This document shows, piece by piece, positions 6,498 through 12,024 of a DNA stretch of 12,024 nt; positions within the stretch are counted from its first letter, which is position 1, and the number at the start of each line of letters is the position of its first letter. The stretch spans positions 1 to 12,024 of the forward strand of contig CBDTTM010000068.1 in assembly GCA_965363355.1 (NCBI GenBank), given 5' to 3'. The notes beneath the pieces were generated by a model, which did no database searches, was not told where the DNA came from, and saw only the letters and a list, made by a program, of their open reading frames with translations. This DNA comes from CBDTTM01 sp965363355 (lineage in GTDB: Bacteria > Bacillota > Negativicutes > Selenomonadales > Selenomonadaceae). The position numbers and the translations under genes were made by a program.

Positions 6498-7301
6498 TTA
6501 CAACCCACTTACTTTTAAAATTGCTAATCCTGTACATAAAACAATGGCTGCTGCATATGCTATGTAATCAATGGAAGTTGTTTTCAGCACCTTCATTCTT
6601 GTGCGGCCAATGCCACCTCGGTAACAACGGGCTTCCATTGCCATGGCAAGCTCATCTGCTCGGCGAAAAGCACTGATAAAAAGTGGTACCAAAATCGGAA
6701 TCAAGCATTTAAGGCGGCGAAGAATACTACCTGAAGAAAAATCTGAACCTCGCGCTTTTTGAGCTTTCATTATTTTATCGGTTTCTTCAATCAAAGTTGG
6801 AATAAACCGTAAAGCAATCGTCATCATCATGGCTAATTCATGTGCAGGCAAACCAAAGCGCTTAAAAGGCCCCATCAAGCTTTCCAAAGCATCTGTCAAA
6901 GCTAAGGGAGACGTCGTAAACGTCAACAACGAAGATAACAAAATAAGCAAAACCAAGCGCATAGAAATAAAAATCCCTTGTTTTAACCCTTCCATGGTCA
7001 AAGAAAAAATCCAAACCTTTGCCAACGGCTCTCCGGGGGTGCTGCATAAATGAATTAAAAAAGTAAAAAGAATAATCCACCAAAGCGGTTTTAACGACCG
7101 CAGCATAATTTTCCATGATAACTTCGAAGACACAATCAAGCTTGCCGTCAAAATCGTCAATACCCCATATGCCCATGGCGTATCCAATACAAAAATTGCT
7201 GCAATCAAGACGCAAAGCAAAACAATCTTAGTTCTAGGATCCAGTCGATGCAAAAAAGAACTTCCGGGAAAATATTGCCCAATGGTTATATCTGTCAGCA
7301 T
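6498..7301 (-). CDS. ecfT: ECF transporter transmembrane protein EcfT
   Basis: EcfT is the integral membrane scaffold that couples the two ATPases EcfA1/EcfA2 to interchangeable substrate-binding S-components for vitamins, cobalt or nickel. The 267-residue length is typical. After an N-terminal GQYFPGSSFLHRLDPRTK segment come hydrophobic segments at roughly 26-60, 72-86 and 107-130, then a long amphipathic region and a last membrane helix near 246-264. The two short Arg-containing coupling motifs that dock onto the ATPases are visible: KARGS (182-186) and EARCYRGG (223-230). The ATG overlaps the end of ecfA2 by 7 bases and has AGGAGGGG upstream. No S-component gene is in the window, so this is a shared (group II) module. 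Confidence 0.95.
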   Translation of the reverse strand: MLTDITIGQYFPGSSFLHRLDPRTKIVLLCVLIAAIFVLDTPWAYGVLTILTASLIVSSKLSWKIMLRSLKPLWWIILFTFLIHLCSTPGEPLAKVWIFSLTMEGLKQGIFISMRLVLLILLSSLLTFTTSPLALTDALESLMGPFKRFGLPAHELAMMMTIALRFIPTLIEETDKIMKAQKARGSDFSSGSILRRLKCLIPILVPLFISAFRRADELAMAMEARCYRGGIGRTRMKVLKTTSIDYIAYAAAIVLCTGLAILKVSGL

Positions 7302-8158
7302 TTTTTCCCCTCCTTAAGAGCCTGTTGCACACTGGCAACAGCTTCTTTGATTGTAAAAATATCTGTTTTTACAGAAAGCCCCTGTGTTTTAAGTACTTGC
7401 AAAAGCTGCACCATTTGCGGTAAATCGAGTCCGGCTTCTTTGAGGTGTTCTGTTTCAGAAAAGGCTTGCATTGGCGGAGCATTGACTGTAATTTTACCTT
7501 GACTCATAAAAATAACACGGTCTGCCAATTCGGCAACATCATCCATATTATGTGAGACCAAAACTACCCCGATACCTTCTTTTCGATGAAGCTGGCTTAT
7601 CTTTTCTAAAAGGTCGCGTCGGCCCCTGGGGTCGAGCCCGGCCGTTGGCTCGTCCAAAATAAGGTATTCCGGCTGGAGTGCAATTACGCCAGCAATGGCA
7701 ACTCTTCTCATTTGGCCGCCACTGAGCTGAAAAGGCGATCTATCTTTATATTCCTTGAATGGAAGATTCACAAATTCCATCGCTTTTTTGACACGCTGCT
7801 CGATATCAGCTTCTGCTAATTCCAGATTACGCGGTCCAAAAGCAATATCAGCAAAGATACTTTCTTCAAAAAGTTGGTGTTCTGGATACTGAAATACCAT
7901 TCCTACTTTTCGCCGTGCAGCCGCAGCTTGAGCGTTCTTGCCGTGTATGGCAATGTCATCGACAAGAACCTCCCCGTCAGTCGGATCCAAAAGACCATTG
8001 AGCTGTTGCACCAATGTTGATTTTCCCGAACCCGTATGTCCAGCAATTGCAGTAAATTCCTTTTTTTCAATGCACAAATCAATATTTTTCAATGCGATTC
8101 TCTCAAACGGAGTTTTTGGCATATAGGTATACGTCACATTTTTTACTTCAATCGACAT
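7295..8158 (-). CDS. ecfA2: ECF transporter ATPase EcfA2
   Basis: This is the second ATP-binding subunit of the energy-coupling factor module, working as a heterodimer with EcfA1 on the cytoplasmic face of EcfT. The 287-residue protein shows an ABC ATPase domain: Walker A GHTGSGKST (40-48), Q-loop Gln90 in VFQYPEHQLF, signature LSGGQMRR (145-152), Walker B LILDEPTAGLD (166-176) and switch His203 in VSHNMDD. The QYPEHQLFE form of the Q-loop region is typical of EcfA2 rather than EcfA1, which has QNPDNQ. The C-terminal extension after residue 220 is usual for the family. The start overlaps the end of ecfA1 by 16 bases and the end overlaps ecfT, which indicates tight translational coupling. Confidence 0.95.
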   Translation of the reverse strand: MSIEVKNVTYTYMPKTPFERIALKNIDLCIEKKEFTAIAGHTGSGKSTLVQQLNGLLDPTDGEVLVDDIAIHGKNAQAAAARRKVGMVFQYPEHQLFEESIFADIAFGPRNLELAEADIEQRVKKAMEFVNLPFKEYKDRSPFQLSGGQMRRVAIAGVIALQPEYLILDEPTAGLDPRGRRDLLEKISQLHRKEGIGVVLVSHNMDDVAELADRVIFMSQGKITVNAPPMQAFSETEHLKEAGLDLPQMVQLLQVLKTQGLSVKTDIFTIKEAVASVQQALKEGKKC

Positions 8159-8979
8159 AATTCCACCGCCAATTCTTCATTCGTCAAAATTCCAGCCGGT
8201 AATGAAAGCCCTTTTTTTCGTAAAGAATCTGCCATTTTTACCGCTAATGGAACCTCTAGCCCTAGACGTTCCATTGTCTCCACCTGCGTAAATATTTCAA
8301 GAGGCGTTCCCTGCGTGCAGATTTTGCCTTTTTCCATCACGATAATACGATCTGCTACTACCGCTTCTTCCATAAAATGCGTTATATACAAGACGGTGAT
8401 ACCAAATTCAGTATGCAGCTTTTTCACAGTTGAAAGAACTTCTTGTCTGCCTATAGGATCGAGCATAGCTGTAGGTTCATCCAAAACAAGACAATTTGTC
8501 CGCATAGCTAAGGCTCCAGCAATGGCTACACGTTGCTTTTGCCCTCCTGAAAGTAAATGTGGAGCAAAATTCCTGAATTTGCTCATACCTACTGCTTTCA
8601 ACGCATCCGATACCCGTTGGCGGATTTCTTCCGTAGGCACACCTAAATTTTCCGGACCAAACGCTACATCTTCTTCAACTACTGCTGCAATGATCTGATT
8701 GTCAGGATTTTGAAATACCATTCCTACTTCCTGACGAATTTTCCAAAGTTCATCTTGCTGCTTGGTATCCATTCCAGCGACACGGCATACTCCATCGGTC
8801 GGCAACAATAGGGCGTTTAAATGTTTAGCTAACGTCGATTTTCCCGACCCATTCGTTCCAAGAATCGCAACAAATTCGCCTTTTTTAATGGATAAATTTA
8901 TATGATCTAAAGCTCTATATTCATCTTCTCGTTCTGGATGATATACATAGCTCATATCTTCAATTTGAATAAACTCCAA
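8143..8979 (-). CDS. ecfA1: ECF transporter ATPase EcfA1
   Basis: This is the first ATP-binding subunit of the shared ECF energy-coupling module. The 278-residue protein carries Walker A GTNGSGKST (41-49), Q-loop Gln90 in VFQNPDNQI, signature LSGGQKQR (143-150), Walker B LVLDEPTAMLD (164-174) and switch His201 in ITHFMEEA. QNPDNQ is characteristic of EcfA1. The start is TTG, supported by an AGGAGGT site 7 nt upstream (8987-8993); the nearby ATG at 8982-8984 is in another frame. It is the first gene after a promoter overlapping a terminator (9023-9081), so ecfA1-ecfA2-ecfT-truA is probably transcribed mainly apart from the ribosomal operon upstream. Confidence 0.95.
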   Translation of the reverse strand: MEFIQIEDMSYVYHPEREDEYRALDHINLSIKKGEFVAILGTNGSGKSTLAKHLNALLLPTDGVCRVAGMDTKQQDELWKIRQEVGMVFQNPDNQIIAAVVEEDVAFGPENLGVPTEEIRQRVSDALKAVGMSKFRNFAPHLLSGGQKQRVAIAGALAMRTNCLVLDEPTAMLDPIGRQEVLSTVKKLHTEFGITVLYITHFMEEAVVADRIIVMEKGKICTQGTPLEIFTQVETMERLGLEVPLAVKMADSLRKKGLSLPAGILTNEELAVELCRLK

Positions 8980-8986
8980 AGCATTG

Positions 8987-8993
8987 ACCTCCT
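8987..8993 (-). promoter_or_regulatory. Ribosome binding site fixing the TTG start of ecfA1
   Basis: AGGAGGT is a near-perfect Shine-Dalgarno sequence 7 nt before the TTG codon at 8977-8979. The only nearby ATG (8982-8984) is out of frame with EcfA1, and the conserved domain starts within a few residues of the TTG. Confidence 0.85.
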
Positions 8994-9022
8994 ACTGACT
9001 TTCTGTTTCCAATCTTTTTTAC

Positions 9023-9052
9023 GAAAAAAAGGACTGCTTTTCAACAGCCCTT
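9023..9052 (-). terminator. Intrinsic terminator between rplQ and ecfA1
   Basis: On the minus strand AAGGGCTG (9045-9052) pairs with CAGTCCTT (9029-9036), 8 bp with one G-U pair and an 8-nt loop. Seven T residues follow (9024-9030, the first two in the stem). It should stop readthrough from rplQ. Its 5' arm coincides with the start region of the promoter at 9053-9081. Confidence 0.8.
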
Positions 9053-9081
9053 ATTATATCATACGAAATTTAAATTGTTAA
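9053..9081 (-). promoter_or_regulatory. Sigma-A-type promoter of ecfA1-ecfA2-ecfT-truA
   Basis: TTAACA (9076-9081) and a perfect TATAAT (9053-9058) are separated by exactly 17 bp, matching 11 of 12 consensus positions. The predicted start is about 9045-9047, at the end of the 5' arm of the terminator hairpin. Transcripts made here would lack that arm and could not form the terminator. Confidence 0.75.
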
Positions 9082-9084
9082 CAC

Positions 9085-9157
9085 AATCGCCTTATTAGGT
9101 AAACGAAAAGTCATTTCTTCCCGCTTACCTAATAAGGCGACCAATTGGCCGCCTTAT
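9085..9157 (-). repeat. Competing inverted repeats after rplQ (three-arm RNA structure)
   Basis: Three complementary arms follow the rplQ stop. In RNA order, arm A (9147-9157) can pair with arm B (9132-9142) in an 11-bp hairpin with an AAUU loop. Arm B, extended to 9117-9142, can instead pair with arm C (9085-9110) in a 26-bp hairpin with a 6-nt loop. All departures from Watson-Crick pairing are G-U pairs on the minus-strand RNA, whereas they would be A-C mismatches on plus. No U-tract follows either hairpin. Function unknown. Confidence 0.75.
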
Positions 9158-9165
9158 ATGTGTAA

Positions 9166-9504
9166 TTACACTAATTCAAGAATTGCCATCGGCGCAGCAT
9201 CGCCGCGACGGTTGCCAAGTTTGTATATACGAGTATAACCGCCTTGACGGTCTGTATATTTCGGCGCAATTTCATCAAATAATTTTCTTACTACTTCTTC
9301 ATCAATGAGACGTGCAATAACCATACGACGAGCGCTTAAATCGCCGCGCTTTGCTAAAGTAACGAGTTGTTCAGCAAGACCGCTGATTTCTTTTGCTTTA
9401 GCTTCCGTTGTTTCAATGCGTCCATGTCTAAAGAAGGCAGTTAAAATGTGGCGAAATAAAGCTTTACGCGCACTAGAGTTACGTCCTAATTTTCTGTAGC
9501 CCAT
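9166..9504 (-). CDS. rplQ: 50S ribosomal protein L17
   Basis: L17 (bL17) is a large-subunit protein near the exit tunnel. The 112-residue product is of the short form usual in Bacillota. It starts with the diagnostic MGYRKLGRNSSARKALFR block, continues with TTEAKAKEISGLAEQLVTLAKRG, and ends in the GGYTRIYKLGNRRGDAAPMAILELV segment. The ATG has a good ribosome binding site (GGAGAGG). It follows rpoA after 11 bases, its normal neighbour at the end of the alpha operon. Downstream come the three-arm repeat and a terminator, which fits rplQ as the last gene of the ribosomal operon. Confidence 0.98.
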   Translation of the reverse strand: MGYRKLGRNSSARKALFRHILTAFFRHGRIETTEAKAKEISGLAEQLVTLAKRGDLSARRMVIARLIDEEVVRKLFDEIAPKYTDRQGGYTRIYKLGNRRGDAAPMAILELV

Positions 9505-9515
9505 TGTACCCTCTC

Positions 9516-10475
9516 CTATTCTTCAGTTTCGATAAGCGATAAATCAAGTTCCTGCAACTTTTTCTTGACTTCCTCAAGAGACTTACGACCAAGATTTCTC
9601 ACTTTCATCATATCATCTTCGCTCTTTTGTGCAAGATCTGCCACCGTATTGATGCCAGCTCTTTTTAAGCAGTTATACGAACGAACCGATAAGTCCAAAT
9701 CTTCAATAGTCATTTCTAAAACTTTAGAAGCATCACTTTTCGGAGCTTCTGTAAATGTTCCTTCTGTTTCTTCCTCTTCTTCAGGAAGTCCTGCCATGTT
9801 CTGGAACAGTTTCAAATGAGCCATCAAAATGCTGGCTGATTTGCTGACTGCTTCTTCCGGACGAATCGAGGCATCAGTCCATACTTCCAGAGTTAACTTA
9901 TCGTAGTCTGTGACGTTACCTACACGAGTATCCGTTACTGTGTAATTCACTCTCTGGATTGGGGAAAAGATAGAATCGATAGGAATAATGCCAATCACAT
10001 GATCTGGTTTTTTATTCTTATCAGCTGGAACATATCCACGACCGCGTTCAACCGTCATTTCGATTTTAAGCGATCCAGTTTGATCAACTGTGGCAATATG
10101 AAGTTCCGGATTGAGGATTTCAACATCGGCATCAGTAATGATATCGGCTGCTGTAACATCCTTTTCACCTTCAACATCTATGCGGATTACCCGTGGTTCT
10201 TCACTATACATTTTGAGGCATAATGATTTTAAGTTTAGAATGATATTCGTAACGTCATCCCGAACACCAGGAATCGTGGAGAACTCATGGAGAACTCCGT
10301 CGATTCTGATGGAGGTTATTGCAGCACCCTGTAAAGATGATAATAAAATACGACGCAGACTGTTGCCGAGCGTAGTACCATAACCACGTTCGAGCGGTTC
10401 ACAGACGAATTTACCGTAATGATTATCTTCACTGATTTCCACTATCTCAATCTTCGGTTTTTCGATTTCGATCAT
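9516..10475 (-). CDS. rpoA: DNA-directed RNA polymerase alpha subunit
   Basis: RpoA dimerises to start RNA polymerase assembly and contacts UP elements and activators through its C-terminal domain. The 319-residue protein has the N-terminal domain at about 1-227 (RGYGTTLGNSLRRILLSS at 31-48, MTVERGRGYVPA at 140-151). An acidic linker (228-252, with EEEEETEG) leads to the C-terminal domain at about 253-312 (LSVRSYNCLKRAGI and VRNLGRKSLEEV). The arginine in SVRSYNC is residue 265, as in E. coli. I chose the ATG at 10475, 8 nt after a GAGGAGGG ribosome binding site; an upstream in-frame TTG at 10493 overlaps that site. It lies between rpsD and rplQ, the usual order. Confidence 0.98.
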   Translation of the reverse strand: MIEIEKPKIEIVEISEDNHYGKFVCEPLERGYGTTLGNSLRRILLSSLQGAAITSIRIDGVLHEFSTIPGVRDDVTNIILNLKSLCLKMYSEEPRVIRIDVEGEKDVTAADIITDADVEILNPELHIATVDQTGSLKIEMTVERGRGYVPADKNKKPDHVIGIIPIDSIFSPIQRVNYTVTDTRVGNVTDYDKLTLEVWTDASIRPEEAVSKSASILMAHLKLFQNMAGLPEEEEETEGTFTEAPKSDASKVLEMTIEDLDLSVRSYNCLKRAGINTVADLAQKSEDDMMKVRNLGRKSLEEVKKKLQELDLSLIETEE

Positions 10476-10483
10476 CTGGAATA

Positions 10484-10491
10484 CCCTCCTC
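10484..10491 (-). promoter_or_regulatory. Ribosome binding site that sets the rpoA start
   Basis: GAGGAGGG lies 8 nt before the ATG at 10475. The longer in-frame option is a TTG (10491-10493) that overlaps this site and would add MRRVFQ, which RpoA proteins lack. Confidence 0.9.
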
Positions 10492-10542
10492 AATTCTATG
10501 CGTAATAGTTACGCTATGTCTATATTGTAGAACACAGACATA

Positions 10543-11136
10543 TTATCTGGAGTACAATTCGACAATCGCTTGTTCATCAACTGGAACGTCGATTTCTTCG
10601 CGATTAGGGAATCTTGTTACTGTACCGCTCAAGTTCTGAGTGTCAGCAGTAATCCAAGCTGGTGTACTCAAAGAATCATAGGATTCAGCAAGACCTTTGA
10701 AAAAGTCATTGGTACGGCTTTTTTCTTTGATGGATATAACATCATTTACTTTTACTAAAGCAGATGGAATGTCCAAACGTTTGCCGTTTACCAAGATATG
10801 ACCATGCGAAACAAGCTGACGAGCCTGTCTGCGAGTCGATGCAAGACCTAAACGGAAAACAACATTGTCAATTCTTCTTTCAAGAAGACCTAACAAGTTT
10901 TCACCAGTAACACCCTGCATTTTCTTTGCTTTATCATAATATGATCTAAACTGTTTTTCTAAAACACCATAGATGAATTTTGCTTTTTGCTTTTCTTTTA
11001 ACTGCGTACCGTATTCGCTGACTTTTCTGTTTGTACGGCGCGGCTGACGTTTTGATTCTTTGCCTAAACCGACAACAGCCGGTTCAATGCCGAGCGAACG
11101 GCATCTTTTGAGAGCTGGAACTCTATCAATTGCCAT
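10543..11136 (-). CDS. rpsD: 30S ribosomal protein S4
   Basis: S4 (uS4) is a primary 16S rRNA-binding protein that starts 30S assembly. The 197-residue protein has the N-terminal S4 domain with KVSEYGTQLKEKQKAKFIYGVLEKQFR (residues 38-64) and the S4 RNA-binding fold at about 87-150 (RRIDNVVFRLGLASTRRQARQLV, HGHILVNGKRLDIPS). It ends in the usual IVELYSR. Only one cysteine (Cys12) is present, so it is the zinc-free form. The N-terminal segment (MAIDRVPALKRCRSLGIEPAV) differs from the common MARYTGP-type start, a lineage feature rather than damage. The start is an ATG. It is followed by rpoA after a 67-base gap containing two small hairpins (10500-10514 and 10515-10542). Confidence 0.98.
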   Translation of the reverse strand: MAIDRVPALKRCRSLGIEPAVVGLGKESKRQPRRTNRKVSEYGTQLKEKQKAKFIYGVLEKQFRSYYDKAKKMQGVTGENLLGLLERRIDNVVFRLGLASTRRQARQLVSHGHILVNGKRLDIPSALVKVNDVISIKEKSRTNDFFKGLAESYDSLSTPAWITADTQNLSGTVTRFPNREEIDVPVDEQAIVELYSR

Positions 11137-11154
11137 CTATATCTGCACCTCCTA

Positions 11155-11547
11155 TTATACTCTTCTACGTTTTGGCGGACGGCATCCGTTATGTGGAACT
11201 GGAGTAACATCTTTGATCATGTTAACTTCAAGACCAGTTGCCTGTAAGGAACGGATTGCTGCTTCACGACCAGCACCAGGACCTTTTACAAAAACTTCAA
11301 CCTGTTTCAAGCCATGTTCCATTGCAGCTTTAGCTGCAACTTCAGCTGCCATTTGCGCTGCAAATGGAGTGCTTTTTCTGGAGCCTCTGAAACCAAGGCC
11401 ACCAGCACTTGCCCACGATAACGCATTACCGCTCTTATCGGTAATCGTTACGATTGTATTGTTAAATGTTGAACGGATATGTGCAATACCAAATTCAATA
11501 TTTTTGCGGTCTCTTCTTTTTGGACGAGCTGCTTTTTTAATTGCCAA
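11155..11547 (-). CDS. rpsK: 30S ribosomal protein S11
   Basis: S11 (uS11) lies on the 30S platform and helps form the mRNA exit and Shine-Dalgarno cleft. The 130-residue length is standard. The sequence includes GIAHIRSTFNNTIVTITD (20-37), the GFRGSRKSTPFAAQMAA block (52-68) and the C-terminal DVTPVPHNGCRPPKRRRV. The start codon is TTG, not ATG: the frame begins TTG GCA ATT AAA with a G-rich ribosome binding site 7 nt upstream (GGGGGG at 11555-11560). No ATG gives a full-length product. It sits between rpsM and rpsD in the usual alpha-operon order. Confidence 0.97.
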   Translation of the reverse strand: MAIKKAARPKRRDRKNIEFGIAHIRSTFNNTIVTITDKSGNALSWASAGGLGFRGSRKSTPFAAQMAAEVAAKAAMEHGLKQVEVFVKGPGAGREAAIRSLQATGLEVNMIKDVTPVPHNGCRPPKRRRV

Positions 11548-11554
11548 TGTTTAA

Positions 11555-11563
11555 CCCCCCTTT
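11555..11563 (-). promoter_or_regulatory. Ribosome binding site of the TTG-started rpsK
   Basis: AAAGGGGGG lies 7 nt before the rpsK TTG codon (11545-11547). It is G-rich rather than the classical AGGAGG used by most neighbours. It stands in the short gap after the rpsM stop. Confidence 0.65.
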
Positions 11564-11565
11564 AC

Positions 11566-11937
11566 TTAATCTTTCTTTTTACCTGCGACAGATTTTTTAG
11601 GACCTTTGCGTGTACGCGCATTGTTCTTTGTATTCTGTCCACGAACTGGCAGACCCATACGATGTCTTCTACCACGATAGCAGCCAATTTCAACCAAACG
11701 TTTGATATTCAAAGACTGTTCACGACGTAAATCACCTTCAACAGTAACCTGCTTATCAATAGCATCACGAAGCTTTGCAACTTCATCTTCCGTCAAATCG
11801 CGCGTACGCGTATCCGGATTGATGCCCGTAGTAGCCAAAAGCTGTTTTGAAGTCGTAAGACCTATACCAAAGATATATGTTAAAGCGATTTCGATTCTCT
11901 TATCACGAGGTAAATCTACTCCGGCAATACGTGCCAT
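11566..11937 (-). CDS. rpsM: 30S ribosomal protein S13
   Basis: S13 (uS13) sits in the head of the small subunit and makes bridges to the 50S subunit. The 123-residue protein starts MARIAGVDLPRDKRIEIALTYIFGIG. It carries the helix-two-turn-helix region, the conserved CYRGRRHRMGLPVRGQNTKNNARTRKG segment (residues 87-113) and a lysine-rich tail. The ATG has GAGGAGGTG at good spacing. It follows rpmJ after about 17 bases and precedes rpsK after 18, the standard alpha-operon layout of Bacillota (often preceded by infA and rpmJ). Confidence 0.98.
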   Translation of the reverse strand: MARIAGVDLPRDKRIEIALTYIFGIGLTTSKQLLATTGINPDTRTRDLTEDEVAKLRDAIDKQVTVEGDLRREQSLNIKRLVEIGCYRGRRHRMGLPVRGQNTKNNARTRKGPKKSVAGKKKD

Positions 11938-11954
11938 ATATCAAGCACCTCCTC

Positions 11955-12024
11955 TTATCCTTGTTTTTGTTTATGTTTCGGATTTTCACAAATAACCATT
12001 ACGTGACCTTTGCGTTTAATTACT
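11955..12024 (-). CDS. rpmJ: 50S ribosomal protein L36, 3' part (runs off the window)
   Basis: The last 22 codons and the TAA stop of L36 (bL36) are present; the first 15 or so residues lie beyond the right edge. The visible part reads VIKRKGHVMVICENPKHKQ and then KQG. It contains the last cysteine (ICEN) and the histidine (PKHK) of the Cys-Cys-Cys-His zinc ribbon, so this is the zinc-binding form as far as can be seen. L36 is the smallest ribosomal protein, usually 37 residues. Its place just before rpsM is the standard one. The coding frame begins at 12023; base 12024 is the last base of a cut codon. Confidence 0.93.
   Translation of the reverse strand, partial: VIKRKGHVMVICENPKHKQKQG

Noticed and set aside
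8036..8698. Plus-strand open frame of 220 codons across ecfA2/ecfA1
   Set aside because: It lies wholly antisense to two well-conserved ATPase genes, has no recognisable domain and no binding site in a sensible place; it is a shadow of the coding strand.
10475..10493. Longer rpoA start at TTG 10493
   Set aside because: The codon overlaps the GAGGAGGG ribosome binding site; RpoA proteins start at the M[IL]EIEKP-type sequence.
11060..11554. Plus-strand open frame of 164 codons across rpsD/rpsK
   Set aside because: It is antisense to two ribosomal protein genes and its composition reflects their reverse complement; nothing supports a gene.
1..12024. Mobile element, CRISPR array, tRNA or rRNA gene
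   Set aside because: No transposase or integrase frame, no regularly spaced repeats and no tRNA-like cloverleaf or rRNA sequence was seen in any gap.

Overview
The window is a stretch of a low-to-moderate GC Bacillota chromosome in which every convincing gene lies on the minus strand. Read in the transcribed direction (from high to low coordinates), it holds the end of the ribosomal alpha operon (rpmJ 3' end, rpsM, rpsK, rpsD, rpoA, rplQ), the ECF transporter energy-coupling module (ecfA1, ecfA2, ecfT), truA, a very large iron-sulfur enzyme gene of the 2-hydroxyacyl-CoA dehydratase activase / DUF2229 family, and the rplM-rpsI pair. The order rplQ-ecfA1-ecfA2-ecfT-truA-rplM-rpsI is classical for Bacillota such as Bacillus subtilis. 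The large enzyme belongs to oxygen-sensitive chemistry typical of strict anaerobes. Together with the style of the ribosomal proteins, this makes an anaerobe, perhaps of the Negativicutes, my best guess. The exact genus cannot be read from the window.

Region 9166-12024 is the alpha operon, tightly packed and probably transcribed from promoters beyond the right edge. Region 8980-9165 is the most structured gap. It holds a long hairpin (26 bp if G-U pairs are counted) with a competing 11-bp hairpin, then a good sigma-A-type promoter (TTAACA-17-TATAAT), then an intrinsic terminator whose 5' arm lies over the promoter's predicted start site. Region 5724-8979 is ecfA1A2T-truA, with overlapping or nearly abutting genes, closed by a strong terminator at 5674-5713.

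Region 1250-5527 is one 1425-residue gene with its own promoter, inserted between truA and rplM. It carries two HgdC-type ATPase/iron-sulfur activator modules in tandem, followed by two related HgdB-like modules, so a whole ATP-driven electron-transfer system appears to be fused into one chain. Region 980-1249 separates it from rplM. It holds two candidate promoters, a perfect 12-bp palindrome made of two inverted consensus DnaA boxes, and a structured 5' leader that is probably the L13 leader. Region 1-121 holds a strong terminator for rplM-rpsI and a second GC-rich hairpin at the window edge.

Most genes serve translation and transcription (ribosomal proteins, RNA polymerase alpha, tRNA pseudouridine synthase) or vitamin/metal uptake energetics (ECF module). 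The enzyme is the accessory element. No mobile element, CRISPR array, tRNA or rRNA was seen.
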